Assembly (NCBI GenBank): GCA_003343995.1
Contig: QAKE01000011.1
Location: 62,001 to 126,000 of the forward strand
Length of the DNA stretch: 64,000 bases
Origin: Bacillota bacterium
Lineage (GTDB): Bacteria > Bacillota > Clostridia > Christensenellales > Borkfalkiaceae
Direction of reading: 5' to 3'
The notes beneath the pieces are model-generated. The model did no database searches and had not been told where the DNA came from. It was given only the letters and a program-made list of their open reading frames with translations. Positions 42,422-50,599 of this stretch are shown piece by piece. Numbering within the stretch: the stretch's first letter is position 1; every line of letters starts with the position of its first letter. The position numbers and the translations under genes are program-made.

Positions 42422-43231
42422 ATGGAGATGATTTCATTACGTCACCTATACAAATCCTATGGCACCCACCCGGTTTTGCAGGATGTGACCCTGACCGTCC
42501 GGCAGGGGGAAATCTACGGCCTGATCGGAAAGAACGGCGCCGGAAAAACAACTCTGTTCAAAATTATTCTGGGGTTGACTGCCTTTGAACAGGGGCAGCT
42601 TTCCCTGGCGGGAAGCCGTTCCCCGGCCGCCCTTTCCGCCAGCCGACGAAAAATCGGCTTTTTCATCGGCCAAAACTTTTTCGATTACCTCAGCGCCGGG
42701 GAAAATCTGGACTACTACCGCCGGATGAAAGGAATCCGGGATGAAAAGGAAACCCGCCGCGTTCTGCAGCTTGTGGGGCTGGCGGATGTGAGCGCAAAGT
42801 TCGGCTCTTTTTCCATGGGCATGAAACAGCGGCTGGGCATTGCCAATGCGATGCTGGGAAATCCCGAACTCCTGATTCTGGACGAACCGATCAATGGTCT
42901 GGACCCCCAGGGAATCGCCGAGATTCGCCGCCTGATCCTGCGCCTGAATCGGGAATCCGGCATGACGATCCTCATCTCCTCCCACATTCTGGGGGAATTG
43001 GAACACACCGCCACCCGCTTCGGCATCATCGACCATGGATGCGTTCTGCGGGAAATCACCCGCGAAGACCTGCAGGTCCCCACCGATACGCTTCGGATTC
43101 GGGTGGATGACGCCCCCAGGGCGGCCCGCCTGCTGCGGGAAAACCATATAAAAGTCCTGCAGACGGCCCCGGCGTATCAATCGCTGGAAACATACTATTT
43201 TGAACTGGTAGGAGGGAACACGCATGCGTAA
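42422..43231 (+). CDS. ABC transporter ATP-binding protein (BcrA/bacitracin-type)
   Basis: 269 aa. Walker A GKNGAGKTT about residue 38, signature FSMGMKQRLGIA, Walker B LLILDEPINGLDP, H-loop in SSHILGELEH. The GLIGKNGAGKTTLFK start and the C-terminal extension are typical of antimicrobial-peptide export/resistance ATPases. The stop overlaps the permease start by 8 bases. With the permease, YxeA protein and HTH regulator it forms a four-gene module unlike the surrounding sugar genes. Confidence 0.9.
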   Translation: MEMISLRHLYKSYGTHPVLQDVTLTVRQGEIYGLIGKNGAGKTTLFKIILGLTAFEQGQLSLAGSRSPAALSASRRKIGFFIGQNFFDYLSAGENLDYYRRMKGIRDEKETRRVLQLVGLADVSAKFGSFSMGMKQRLGIANAMLGNPELLILDEPINGLDPQGIAEIRRLILRLNRESGMTILISSHILGELEHTATRFGIIDHGCVLREITREDLQVPTDTLRIRVDDAPRAARLLRENHIKVLQTAPAYQSLETYYFELVGGNTHA

Positions 43232-43973
43232 CTATCTTGCCGCGGATATCCACCGCGTTGTGCACAAGCCGTCCTTTCTCGGGGCCTGTGCAGCCTTTGC
43301 CGGGCTGTTTTTTCTGCTTGTCTTCCTCTATTTCAATCCCGGCTTTACCGCAGACCTCTATGTGGCAAAGATCTCCGGTTTTCTGAGCTTTTTCCCGCTG
43401 CTGGTGGGTCTGTTTGTCTTTATGGCCGTCTATGCCGATGATTTCAAATGCCGGTCCATGCAGGTTGCCATCGGCTATGGCATCCCCCGGGGCAGAATCG
43501 TTCTGGGCAAGCTGCTGGAAAGCGCGCTTCTTCTTCTTTGCGCCGCAGCGCTCCTGGAAGTTCTGGTGTCCGTGACCCCCGTCGTTCTCGGCCTGGCACC
43601 CGGCTTCCGGCATCTGGAAAGTCTGACCCTGACCCTTCTGGCGGAAACCCTCCGGGCTCTGGGATACACGGCGCTGGCGACCGTCCCGGTCTTTTTTTCC
43701 CAGAATGCGGTAAACGGCAGTATCGTTTATGTGCTTCTTGCCTCGAAAACGGTATATATTGCCCTCACCCTATTTCTTGGCCAGGCGTTTGTGCAGAACA
43801 CTGTGGGGGATCTGACAGGATATCTTTACACCACACAACTTTATACCGCCCGGGACCTGCTGCTGGGGAACGCCTCGTTCGCCGTGCCGCTGCTTTTGAC
43901 CGTGCTGGGGTATGTGGTGCTGCCCACCGGCATCGCCGCATGGGCTTTTTATAAAAAAGAACTGGAATTCTGA
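43224..43973 (+). CDS. ABC-2-type permease partner
   Basis: 249 aa with about six membrane segments and little polar sequence; cytoplasmic N-terminus MRNYLAADIHRVVHKPSF, common in ABC-2 lantibiotic/bacitracin permeases. ATG 43224 with GGAGGG inside the end of the ATPase gene; translation is coupled. Ends 14 bases before the YxeA-like gene. Probably exports or flips a peptide or lipid-linked compound. Confidence 0.82.
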   Translation: MRNYLAADIHRVVHKPSFLGACAAFAGLFFLLVFLYFNPGFTADLYVAKISGFLSFFPLLVGLFVFMAVYADDFKCRSMQVAIGYGIPRGRIVLGKLLESALLLLCAAALLEVLVSVTPVVLGLAPGFRHLESLTLTLLAETLRALGYTALATVPVFFSQNAVNGSIVYVLLASKTVYIALTLFLGQAFVQNTVGDLTGYLYTTQLYTARDLLLGNASFAVPLLLTVLGYVVLPTGIAAWAFYKKELEF

Positions 43974-43987
43974 GGGAGGAATACACG

Positions 43988-44383
43988 GTGAAAAAGAAAC
44001 TGCTGATTCTGGTCGCTGTCCTTTGCCTGGCCGCAGGCGCCTTCTGGGCCAAAAGCTATTACAATAACCGGTATGTCGTTTCGGATCATTACTATACACA
44101 GATTCCCCAGGATGAGGACATCACAGAGGATTCCTGGCTGGTGGATGCTGACGGCGTAAAACAGGCCAAGGGCAAAGAATATTGCCTGACCGGGTACAAT
44201 GACCGGGGCGAGGAACGGGAACTCCGGTTCACCCAAAGCGGCGGTGCCGAGGACTATTACATCCCCGGCACCTATCTGGAAGCCGATACCAGCGAAACGC
44301 TGGTGCTTGGTGTAAGAGTTGTGGAGGAAGCGGCGGTGCCCCCGGCCGCGCGGGAAAAAATTCAGGCATCTTCCCGTAGCTAG
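43988..44383 (+). CDS. YxeA-family (DUF1093) exported protein
   Basis: 131 aa with GTG start 43988 and GGAGG upstream. A basic tetrad then a hydrophobic stretch to about residue 21 form a signal or anchor sequence. The body has YYNNRYVVSDHYYTQIP and CLTGYNDRGEERELRF, the beta-rich pattern of YxeA proteins. Function of the family is unknown; members often accompany ABC-2 transporters, as here. Third gene of the module. Confidence 0.7.
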   Translation: MKKKLLILVAVLCLAAGAFWAKSYYNNRYVVSDHYYTQIPQDEDITEDSWLVDADGVKQAKGKEYCLTGYNDRGEERELRFTQSGGAEDYYIPGTYLEADTSETLVLGVRVVEEAAVPPAAREKIQASSRS

Positions 44384-44473
44384 AAAGGTGCCTTTCCTGT
44401 AAAATAGAGATACAAAGCCCTGCCGTTGCAGCAAATGTATTGTCCCGAATACAAAAGAAAAGAGGATATGACT

Positions 44474-44866
44474 ATGGAATCCACCCGAATGCTGACCATT
44501 TTGGTTGCCATCCTGTATCTGTTGTTTTGCGTTGCGGTCTTTTGTGCTGCCGTTTACCTTTTTACGCTGATCGTCAAGGCGCTGAAAACCTACATTCGCT
44601 CCAAGGAAGTGCGGCAGGAGAAAAAGGTCATTGCGAAATCGCTGGGCGAAGCCCTGAAAGAAAACCGGCTGCGCTGCCAGATGACCCAGGAATTTGTGGC
44701 TGAAACGCTGGGTGTGAGCCGGCAATCCGTTTCCAAATGGGAGAATGGCACCAGCGACCCCAATACCTCCAACCTGATTGCTTTGGCAAAGTTGTACCGG
44801 ATCTCTCCGGAAGAACTGCTGAAATGCGTGGAGAAGCCCCCGGAGAATCCCACCCCGGAGGAATAA
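44474..44866 (+). CDS. Membrane-tethered XRE-family HTH regulator
   Basis: 130 aa from ATG 44474 (GAGG 8 bases upstream; the ATG at 44468 is too close). Residues 6-38 are one hydrophobic membrane helix (LTILVAILYLLFCVAV). A lysine-rich linker and a Cro/CI helix-turn-helix follow (MTQEFVAETLGVSRQSVSKW, about 76-95). An HTH tied to the membrane next to an ABC-2 exporter suggests one-component sensing of the exporter state or of a membrane-active compound. No terminator seen after it. DNA at 44384-44473 contains a GAAAGG/CCTTTC palindrome (about 44382-44396) that could be its own site. Confidence 0.82.
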   Translation: MESTRMLTILVAILYLLFCVAVFCAAVYLFTLIVKALKTYIRSKEVRQEKKVIAKSLGEALKENRLRCQMTQEFVAETLGVSRQSVSKWENGTSDPNTSNLIALAKLYRISPEELLKCVEKPPENPTPEE

Positions 44867-45029
44867 CAGCGTCGGTCAGGACACACAGAGTTCACGCAGG
44901 GAGGCGGTGCGGCGGGGCCAGGTCACGGCCCAGCCGACGGGATGAACGGCGCATATCTGCGGAATTTGACATTCGTGGGCGGTTTTTGCACAAAATCAAA
45001 AAATGCCGATGAATGAAAAAATCCGACTA

Positions 45030-45058
45030 TGTTCAAAAGAATTATTCCCGGTTACAAT
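45030..45058 (+). promoter_or_regulatory. Candidate promoter of the second sugar ABC operon
   Basis: TGTTCA (45030-45035), 17-base spacer, TACAAT (45053-45058). An alternative TTGACA at 44966-44971 has only a poor -10 (CAAAAT) at 19-base spacing. A weak -35 would suit activation by the AraC-type regulator at 38789. Confidence 0.5.
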
Positions 45059-45126
45059 GAGACCGTCAACCGGGCAAGCGCCGGAAGGGCGCCGCCCCAT
45101 CCACGTTACGAAGGAGGAAACCCAAG

Positions 45127-46551
45127 ATGAAAAAAGCCATTGCGCTGGCCATGACCGCCGTTATGGCCGCCACCACCCTGGCCGCTTGCGGCAGCAGCGC
45201 CAGCTCCGAAACCGCTTCTGCTTCCACCAGCAGTAGCAGCAGCGCCGCCACCACCGAAGCGGCGGACCCCAGCAAGCCTTATGCGGGCGTAACCCTGCAC
45301 TACGCCGCCACCGATACCGAGGCCACCGGCCCGGAAATGCAGGACATTGTAGCCATGGTCAAGGACAAGACCGGCATCAACATTGAGTTCACCATCATCC
45401 CCAAGGCAGATACCGGCGAAGTGGACAAGCGTCTGGTGAGCCTGCAGGCCGGCGACGAGCTGGACCTGATCTACGGCACCACCTCCCAGCTGAAAGTCTT
45501 CTACGACGCGGGTGTGCTGACCCCGCTGGACGAGCTGGCCACCAACGCCAACTACGACATGCAGTCTGTCTTTGGCGAGAATCTGCCCATCTACGACGAC
45601 GGCATGGTTTATGGCCTGCCCGCGTTCAACGACGTGTGGTGCACCTTCATCAACACCAAGGTGTTTGAGAACGCCGGCGTGGAAGTGCCCACCGCCGAAG
45701 GCTGGACCTGGGAAAAGTACATTGAGACCGCACAGAAGCTGACCAACGTGGACGAAGAGATCTACGGCTCCCTGATGCTGGACTACGACACCTACAACTT
45801 CATGTACGCGCTGCAGAACGGCGCTGAGCACTACAAAGAGGACGGCACCGCCAACTATGATGATCCCCGCTTCAAAGAGAGCGTGGAGTTCTTCTACAGC
45901 CTGGGCAACGATCTGAAGATCCAGCCCGACATCACCACCTACAAGGCCGGCGTTTACCCCTGGAACGCCTTTACCTCCACCGGTGTTGCCAACGAGGACG
46001 GCAGCTACGACAAGGCACAGTTCGGCATGTTCGTCTGCGGCGGCTGGGTTGCCTCCATGCTGCCGGATACCGAGAAGTATCCCCGCGACTGGACCTGCAC
46101 CATCCTGCCCATGCCCTACCCCGAGGGACAGGAGCCTTCCACCCTGGCCGTGACCGGCTGCTACGCCATCCCCGCCACTTCCCAGAACAAGGAAGCCGCC
46201 TTTGAGGCCCTGAAGTGCATCGCCGAGAACCAGTACACCCTGGGCTATGGCCGTGTGCCCGCCCGTGTGGACCTGACCGACGAGGAGAAGCTGGACTACA
46301 TCAACAACAACATGGTTCCCACCTACGCCGAGACCGACGGCATCTCTGCCGAGGCGCTGCAGGCTGCCTGGTTCGACGAGAACCGCACCATCCTCTCCGA
46401 AAAGATCGTGGGCACCGCCGACACCACCATCAGCCAGATCTGGATCGACGAAACCCAACTGTACGGCATGGGCCAGCAGGACATCGACACCACCATGAAG
46501 AACCTGCAGGATCGCTCCAACGCCGCCATCCAGGAGGCCGGCATCGAATGA
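45127..46551 (+). CDS. Sugar ABC transporter substrate-binding lipoprotein
   Basis: 474 aa. MKK start, hydrophobic stretch and lipobox LAAC (Cys about 21), then a Ser/Thr/Ala linker to about residue 45. The mature domain is a type-1 solute-binding fold (VCGGWVASMLPD, IPATSQNKEAAFEALK). It should capture an oligosaccharide outside the membrane for the permeases at 46632 and 47562. ATG 45127 with GAAGGAGG. A terminator-like hairpin follows and probably sets a higher yield of binding protein than of permeases. Confidence 0.93.
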   Translation: MKKAIALAMTAVMAATTLAACGSSASSETASASTSSSSSAATTEAADPSKPYAGVTLHYAATDTEATGPEMQDIVAMVKDKTGINIEFTIIPKADTGEVDKRLVSLQAGDELDLIYGTTSQLKVFYDAGVLTPLDELATNANYDMQSVFGENLPIYDDGMVYGLPAFNDVWCTFINTKVFENAGVEVPTAEGWTWEKYIETAQKLTNVDEEIYGSLMLDYDTYNFMYALQNGAEHYKEDGTANYDDPRFKESVEFFYSLGNDLKIQPDITTYKAGVYPWNAFTSTGVANEDGSYDKAQFGMFVCGGWVASMLPDTEKYPRDWTCTILPMPYPEGQEPSTLAVTGCYAIPATSQNKEAAFEALKCIAENQYTLGYGRVPARVDLTDEEKLDYINNNMVPTYAETDGISAEALQAAWFDENRTILSEKIVGTADTTISQIWIDETQLYGMGQQDIDTTMKNLQDRSNAAIQEAGIE

Positions 46552-46581
46552 TGCCTGCCCCGTACCATCCGCTATGAACCG

Positions 46582-46612
46582 GAGCCGCCGCCTGGGTGCG
46601 GCGGCTCTTTTT
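46582..46612 (+). terminator. Attenuator hairpin between binding protein and permease genes
   Basis: A perfect 10-bp GC-rich stem (46582-46591 with 46598-46607) and five T. It sits within an operon, so partial termination is expected. Confidence 0.8.
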
Positions 46613-46631
46613 GGAAGGAGGCCGCTTTTTC

Positions 46632-47549
46632 ATGGCACACCCCACTGCAAAGCCCCGGCAGAAGATGAGCCGTTCCCAACGGCTGGAAGCCGCTACCGGC
46701 TATCTGTTCATCACCCCTTACCTGATCGCCTTCATTATCTTTACCGGCATTCCGTTCATCTCTGCCTTTGTGCTGTCCTTTGTCAACGTCAAGTTCATCT
46801 CCAAGCTGGAAAACCTTCAGTTTGTGGGCTTCAAGAACTTCATCCGCTTTTTCTCCAGCGCCGAAGCCATGGACGCCCTGTGGCGCTCGGTTCTCTACTC
46901 CCTGATCTATGTGCCCGTCATCATGGTGCTCAGCTTCATCCTGGCGTACCTGCTCAACAAGGGCGTGTTCTGGGCCAAGGGCATCCGCTCCATGGTGTTT
47001 TTGCCCTACATCTCCAACATGGTGGCGGTGGCTATCGTCTTTCAGCTGCTGCTGGGCCCCCGCGGTCCCTTCTACCTGCTGCAGAAGTTCTTTGGGGTGG
47101 AGGAACCCATCCTGCCGCTGCTCAACCAGACCTGGGCCTTGCCCGCGGTGGTACTCATCGCCGTGTGGAAAAGCATCGGCCTGAACTTCCTGACCTACCT
47201 GGGCGCTCTGCAGGGGGTGGACAAGTCCCTTGTGGAAGCCGCCGAGATCGACGGCGCCAACAAGTGGCAGCAGATCAAAAACGTGGTGATCCCCGCCGTG
47301 GCGCCCACCACCTTCTTCCTGACCATCAGTTCCATCATCACCAGCCTGCAGAACTTCACCGTCATCTCCTCCCTGACCGACGGCGGCCCCGGCCAGGCGA
47401 CCACCGTGATGTCGGTGAACATCGTCAATACCGCCTTTGTCAAGTATGAGACGAGCTACGCCGCCGCCCAGGCGCTGGTCATGTTCGCCATCGTCATGGT
47501 CATCACCCTGATCCAGTGGCGCGGCCAGGAAAAATGGGCAGACCAGTAA
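46632..47549 (+). CDS. Sugar ABC transporter permease (MalF/UgpA-type)
   Basis: 305 aa from ATG 46632 (GGAGG about 10 bases upstream). Six membrane segments start at FITPYLIAFIIFTGIP; the EAA loop is SLVEAAEIDGANKWQQ near residue 205. It pairs with the permease 12 bases downstream. CUT1-family import of di- or oligosaccharides; charged uronate sugars are suggested by the lyase and GH88 genes that follow. Confidence 0.92.
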   Translation: MAHPTAKPRQKMSRSQRLEAATGYLFITPYLIAFIIFTGIPFISAFVLSFVNVKFISKLENLQFVGFKNFIRFFSSAEAMDALWRSVLYSLIYVPVIMVLSFILAYLLNKGVFWAKGIRSMVFLPYISNMVAVAIVFQLLLGPRGPFYLLQKFFGVEEPILPLLNQTWALPAVVLIAVWKSIGLNFLTYLGALQGVDKSLVEAAEIDGANKWQQIKNVVIPAVAPTTFFLTISSIITSLQNFTVISSLTDGGPGQATTVMSVNIVNTAFVKYETSYAAAQALVMFAIVMVITLIQWRGQEKWADQ

Positions 47550-47561
47550 AGGAGGCAGAAC

Positions 47562-48395
47562 ATGCGTAAAAAACAACTGACCATCAAATGGATTCTGACC
47601 ATCGTACTGCTGGTGCTGGGCCTTGCCTGCATCTATCCCTTCTTCTTCATGGTGTCCTCCTCCTTCAAGCCCAGCGGCGACGTGCTTTCCACCCCGCTGC
47701 AGCTGATCCCCAAGCATTTCACCCTGATGAACTTCGACACCTTGTTCAACAACGAGTTCTATGACTTCTTCAAGTGGTACAGCAACACCGTGATCATGAC
47801 CGGCCTGACCCTGGTTCTGAAGCTGTTCATCATCACCATCACCGCCTACGGCTTTGCCAAGATCAAGTTCCCCGGTCGGGACAGCATCTTCCTGGTACTG
47901 CTGGGCGCGCTGATGATTCCCAGCGATATTATGATCATGCCCCGCTACATCATCTTCAAGGAGCTGCACATCCTTAACACCATGTGGTCGCTGATCCTGC
48001 CCGCCGCGGTGGACGTCTACTTTGTGTTCCTGCTGCGCCAGGCCTTTGTGGCGGTGCCGGAAGCCCTGAGTGAAGCCGCCCGCATCGACGGCTGCGGACA
48101 CTTCACCATCTACCGCCGCATCATCCTGCCCCTGTGCATGCCCCAGATCTCCACCATGCTGCTGTTCAGCTTTGTCTGGAGCTGGAACGACTACATGGGC
48201 CCCTACCTGTACATCTCGGACATCAACAAGCAGATGATCTCGGTCGGTATCAAACTGTTCGCCTCCGGCCAGGCCCAGGACTATGGCGCCCAGATGGCCG
48301 GCGCGACCCTGGTGCTGGTGCCCGTCATCCTGGCCTTCTTCCTGTGCCAGAAATACTTCGTCGAGGGCATCACCTCCGGCGCGGTCAAGGGCTGA
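47562..48395 (+). CDS. Sugar ABC transporter permease (MalG/UgpE-type)
   Basis: 277 aa, six membrane segments, EAA loop ALSEAARIDGCGHFTIY, and the C-terminal EGITSGAVKG ending common in MalG-type permeases. ATG 47562 with AAAGGAGG. No ATPase gene follows, as in the first importer. Confidence 0.92.
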   Translation: MRKKQLTIKWILTIVLLVLGLACIYPFFFMVSSSFKPSGDVLSTPLQLIPKHFTLMNFDTLFNNEFYDFFKWYSNTVIMTGLTLVLKLFIITITAYGFAKIKFPGRDSIFLVLLGALMIPSDIMIMPRYIIFKELHILNTMWSLILPAAVDVYFVFLLRQAFVAVPEALSEAARIDGCGHFTIYRRIILPLCMPQISTMLLFSFVWSWNDYMGPYLYISDINKQMISVGIKLFASGQAQDYGAQMAGATLVLVPVILAFFLCQKYFVEGITSGAVKG

Positions 48396-48430
48396 ATCGC
48401 GTTTTTCCAACCAATACCATTCCACGGTTT

Positions 48431-48462
48431 GCGGGGAGTAGGGGGCACCCCCGGCTCCCCGC
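48431..48462 (+). other. GC-rich hairpin between permease and PHP genes
   Basis: GCGGGGAG and GGGGG (48431-48445) pair with CCCCC and CTCCCCGC (48448-48462). The following sequence is only mildly T-rich; possible attenuator. Confidence 0.55.
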
Positions 48463-48490
48463 CCGTTTGTTCCCAAGGGAGGAACCCTGC

Positions 48491-49453
48491 ATGAAAGATC
48501 GTGAACTGCTGCCCCGCCGGGGCGGTTTCTACAAAGCCAATCTGCACTGCCACACCGTGAACTCTGACGGCCACTGGACCCCGGAACAGGTCAAGGCCGA
48601 ATACCAGAAACGGGGCTATTCCGTCGTGGCCTACACCGACCACCGCCACTATGGCTGGTATCCCGAATTGGCCGATGACACCTTTGTGCCCCTGGCCGCC
48701 TTTGAGGCGGACCTGAACGAACCCTTCCGCAAACCAGGAGATTTTCAGCGGGTGCGCACCTACCACATCAACTTCTACGACACCGACCCCGCCGCCCGGG
48801 GCGGGTTCACCGCCGTGCAGCCGCCCCAGCGCTACGGCGACATCCACAGCCTGAACAACTTTCTCTTTGAGATGAACGAGAAGGGCTTTCTGTCCTGTTA
48901 CAACCACCCCTACTGGTCGCTGCAGAACTACGACGACTACAAGGACCTGTGCGGCGTCTTTGCCATGGAGATCTACAACCACGGCTGCGAACTGGACGGC
49001 CTGTACGGCTACAACCCCCAGTCCTACGACGAGATGCTGCGGGCAGGGACCCGGCTGTTCTGCGTGGCCACCGACGACAACCACGACAGCTTTGCCCCCG
49101 GCGATCCCCGGTGCGATTCCTTCGGCGGGTGGACCATGCTGAAACTGGAAACCCTGGACTATGCCTCGGTGATTGAGGCGCTGCGCAAGGGCGACTTTTA
49201 CTGTTCCACCGGCCCGGCGCTGGAAGAACTCTACATCCAGGACAACGCTTTGCATCTGCGGTGCAGCCCGGTGGAAAAAATCTACGTCATCACCCAGGGC
49301 CGCCGCTGCCTGATGGAACTGGCCCAGCCGGGCCAGACCCTGACCGAAGCGGTGTTCCCCCTGCGCGGGGACGAGGGCTACCTGCGGGTGGACTGCCGGG
49401 ACGCCCGGGGCTGCCACGCCTACTCCAACGCCTACTTCCTCGACCGGCTGTGA
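48491..49453 (+). CDS. PHP-domain metal-dependent phosphoesterase
   Basis: 320 aa from ATG 48491 (GGGAGG upstream). PHP metal-binding motifs: NLHCHTVNSDG (HxH plus Asp), YTDHRHYG, NHPYWSL, and DDNHDSF near residue 195. The C-terminal 100 residues are a beta-rich extension. PHP enzymes hydrolyse phosphate esters or nucleotides. In an importer/lyase operon it may act on sugar phosphates or a phosphorylated glycan. Between the importer and the GH88 gene, 18 bases before the latter. Confidence 0.82.
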   Translation: MKDRELLPRRGGFYKANLHCHTVNSDGHWTPEQVKAEYQKRGYSVVAYTDHRHYGWYPELADDTFVPLAAFEADLNEPFRKPGDFQRVRTYHINFYDTDPAARGGFTAVQPPQRYGDIHSLNNFLFEMNEKGFLSCYNHPYWSLQNYDDYKDLCGVFAMEIYNHGCELDGLYGYNPQSYDEMLRAGTRLFCVATDDNHDSFAPGDPRCDSFGGWTMLKLETLDYASVIEALRKGDFYCSTGPALEELYIQDNALHLRCSPVEKIYVITQGRRCLMELAQPGQTLTEAVFPLRGDEGYLRVDCRDARGCHAYSNAYFLDRL

Positions 49454-49471
49454 CGCGAAAGGAGCCAGACC

Positions 49472-50599
49472 ATGGACCGTTTTACCACCGCCCTGCAGCA
49501 GGCCGCCGCCCAGGTGCGGCGCAACCTGCCGCAATTTGCCGATTCTTTCCCCCTGCCCTGCACCGAGCAGGGAATCTATCCCCCGGGCATCAACACCGAC
49601 TGGACCACCGGCTTTTTTACCGGACAATGCTGGCTGGCCTATGAGGCCACCGGCGACGAGGCTTTCCGGCAAGCGGCCCTGCGCCAGGTGGACAGCTTTG
49701 TTCACCGCCTGGCCGTGAACGAGAACCTGGACCACCACGACCTGGGCTTTTTGTACACCCCTTCCTGTGTGGCGGCCTGGCGTCTGACCGGCAGCGAACC
49801 CGCCCGCCGGGCCGCCCTGGAAGCCGCCGAACGGCTGACCAAACGCTACCAGCCCGTGGGACGCTTTCTGCAGGCATGGGGACGGGTGGGCGACCCCAAG
49901 GAGTACCGGCTCATCATCGACTGCCTGCTGAACCTGCCCCTTTTGTGGTGGGCGGCAGAGCAGACCGGCGAAGCCCGGTATGCGGACATCGCCCGCGCCC
50001 ACACCGAGACCGCAGCCGCCACCCTGTTCCGGGCGGACGGCTCCACCAGCCACACCTGCTTTATGAACCCGGTCACCGGCAGCCCCGACCATGTGATGAC
50101 CGCCCAGGGCTACAAGGCCGACAGCGCCTGGGCCAGGGGCCAGGCCTGGGGGGTGCTGGGCATGGCGCTGGCCTGCCGGTTCACCGGCAAGGCGGCGTAC
50201 CTGGACAAGTTCCGGGCCACGGCAAAATTTTTCCTGGAACGGCTGCCCGACGACGGCGTGCCCTACTGGGACCTGATCTTTACCCAAGGGACACAGCCCC
50301 GGGATTCCTCCGCGGCGGCCATTGCGGCCTGCGGTCTGTATGAGGCCCTGCCCCTGGTAACCGAGGCCGAGCGCCCCGCCCTGCAGGCGGCGGCCGACCG
50401 TCTGCTGGACGCCTTGTGCACCCGCTGTACCGCCCCCGCGGTGCCGGGGGGCGGGGTGCTGGCCCACGGCGTTTACTGCAAGGCAAGCCCCTACAACACC
50501 GTGAAGGATTACGGTGTGGATGAATGCAACCTGTGGGGCGACTATTTTTACATGGAGGCTTTGGTCCGGCGCACCCGCCGCTGGACCCCGTACTGGTAA
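49472..50599 (+). CDS. GH88 unsaturated glucuronyl hydrolase
   Basis: 375 aa, the usual size for the (alpha/alpha)6-barrel GH88 enzymes. Features: TDWTTGFFTGQCWLAYE near 45-60, HHDLGFLYTP with the conserved Asp about 90, MNPVTGSPDHVMTAQGY, SAWARGQAWG (second conserved Asp region) and DSSAAAIAACGLYE. It removes the 4,5-unsaturated uronic acid that polysaccharide lyases leave on oligosaccharides. No signal peptide, so cytoplasmic, downstream of the importer. The stop overlaps the MFS start by one base (TAATG). GH105 is the closest alternative family. Confidence 0.88.
   Translation: MDRFTTALQQAAAQVRRNLPQFADSFPLPCTEQGIYPPGINTDWTTGFFTGQCWLAYEATGDEAFRQAALRQVDSFVHRLAVNENLDHHDLGFLYTPSCVAAWRLTGSEPARRAALEAAERLTKRYQPVGRFLQAWGRVGDPKEYRLIIDCLLNLPLLWWAAEQTGEARYADIARAHTETAAATLFRADGSTSHTCFMNPVTGSPDHVMTAQGYKADSAWARGQAWGVLGMALACRFTGKAAYLDKFRATAKFFLERLPDDGVPYWDLIFTQGTQPRDSSAAAIAACGLYEALPLVTEAERPALQAAADRLLDALCTRCTAPAVPGGGVLAHGVYCKASPYNTVKDYGVDECNLWGDYFYMEALVRRTRRWTPYW

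Noticed and set aside
44867..45126. Possible small RNA or riboswitch ahead of the second importer operon
   Set aside because: No conserved aptamer-like helices or terminator found; only promoter candidates are supportable.
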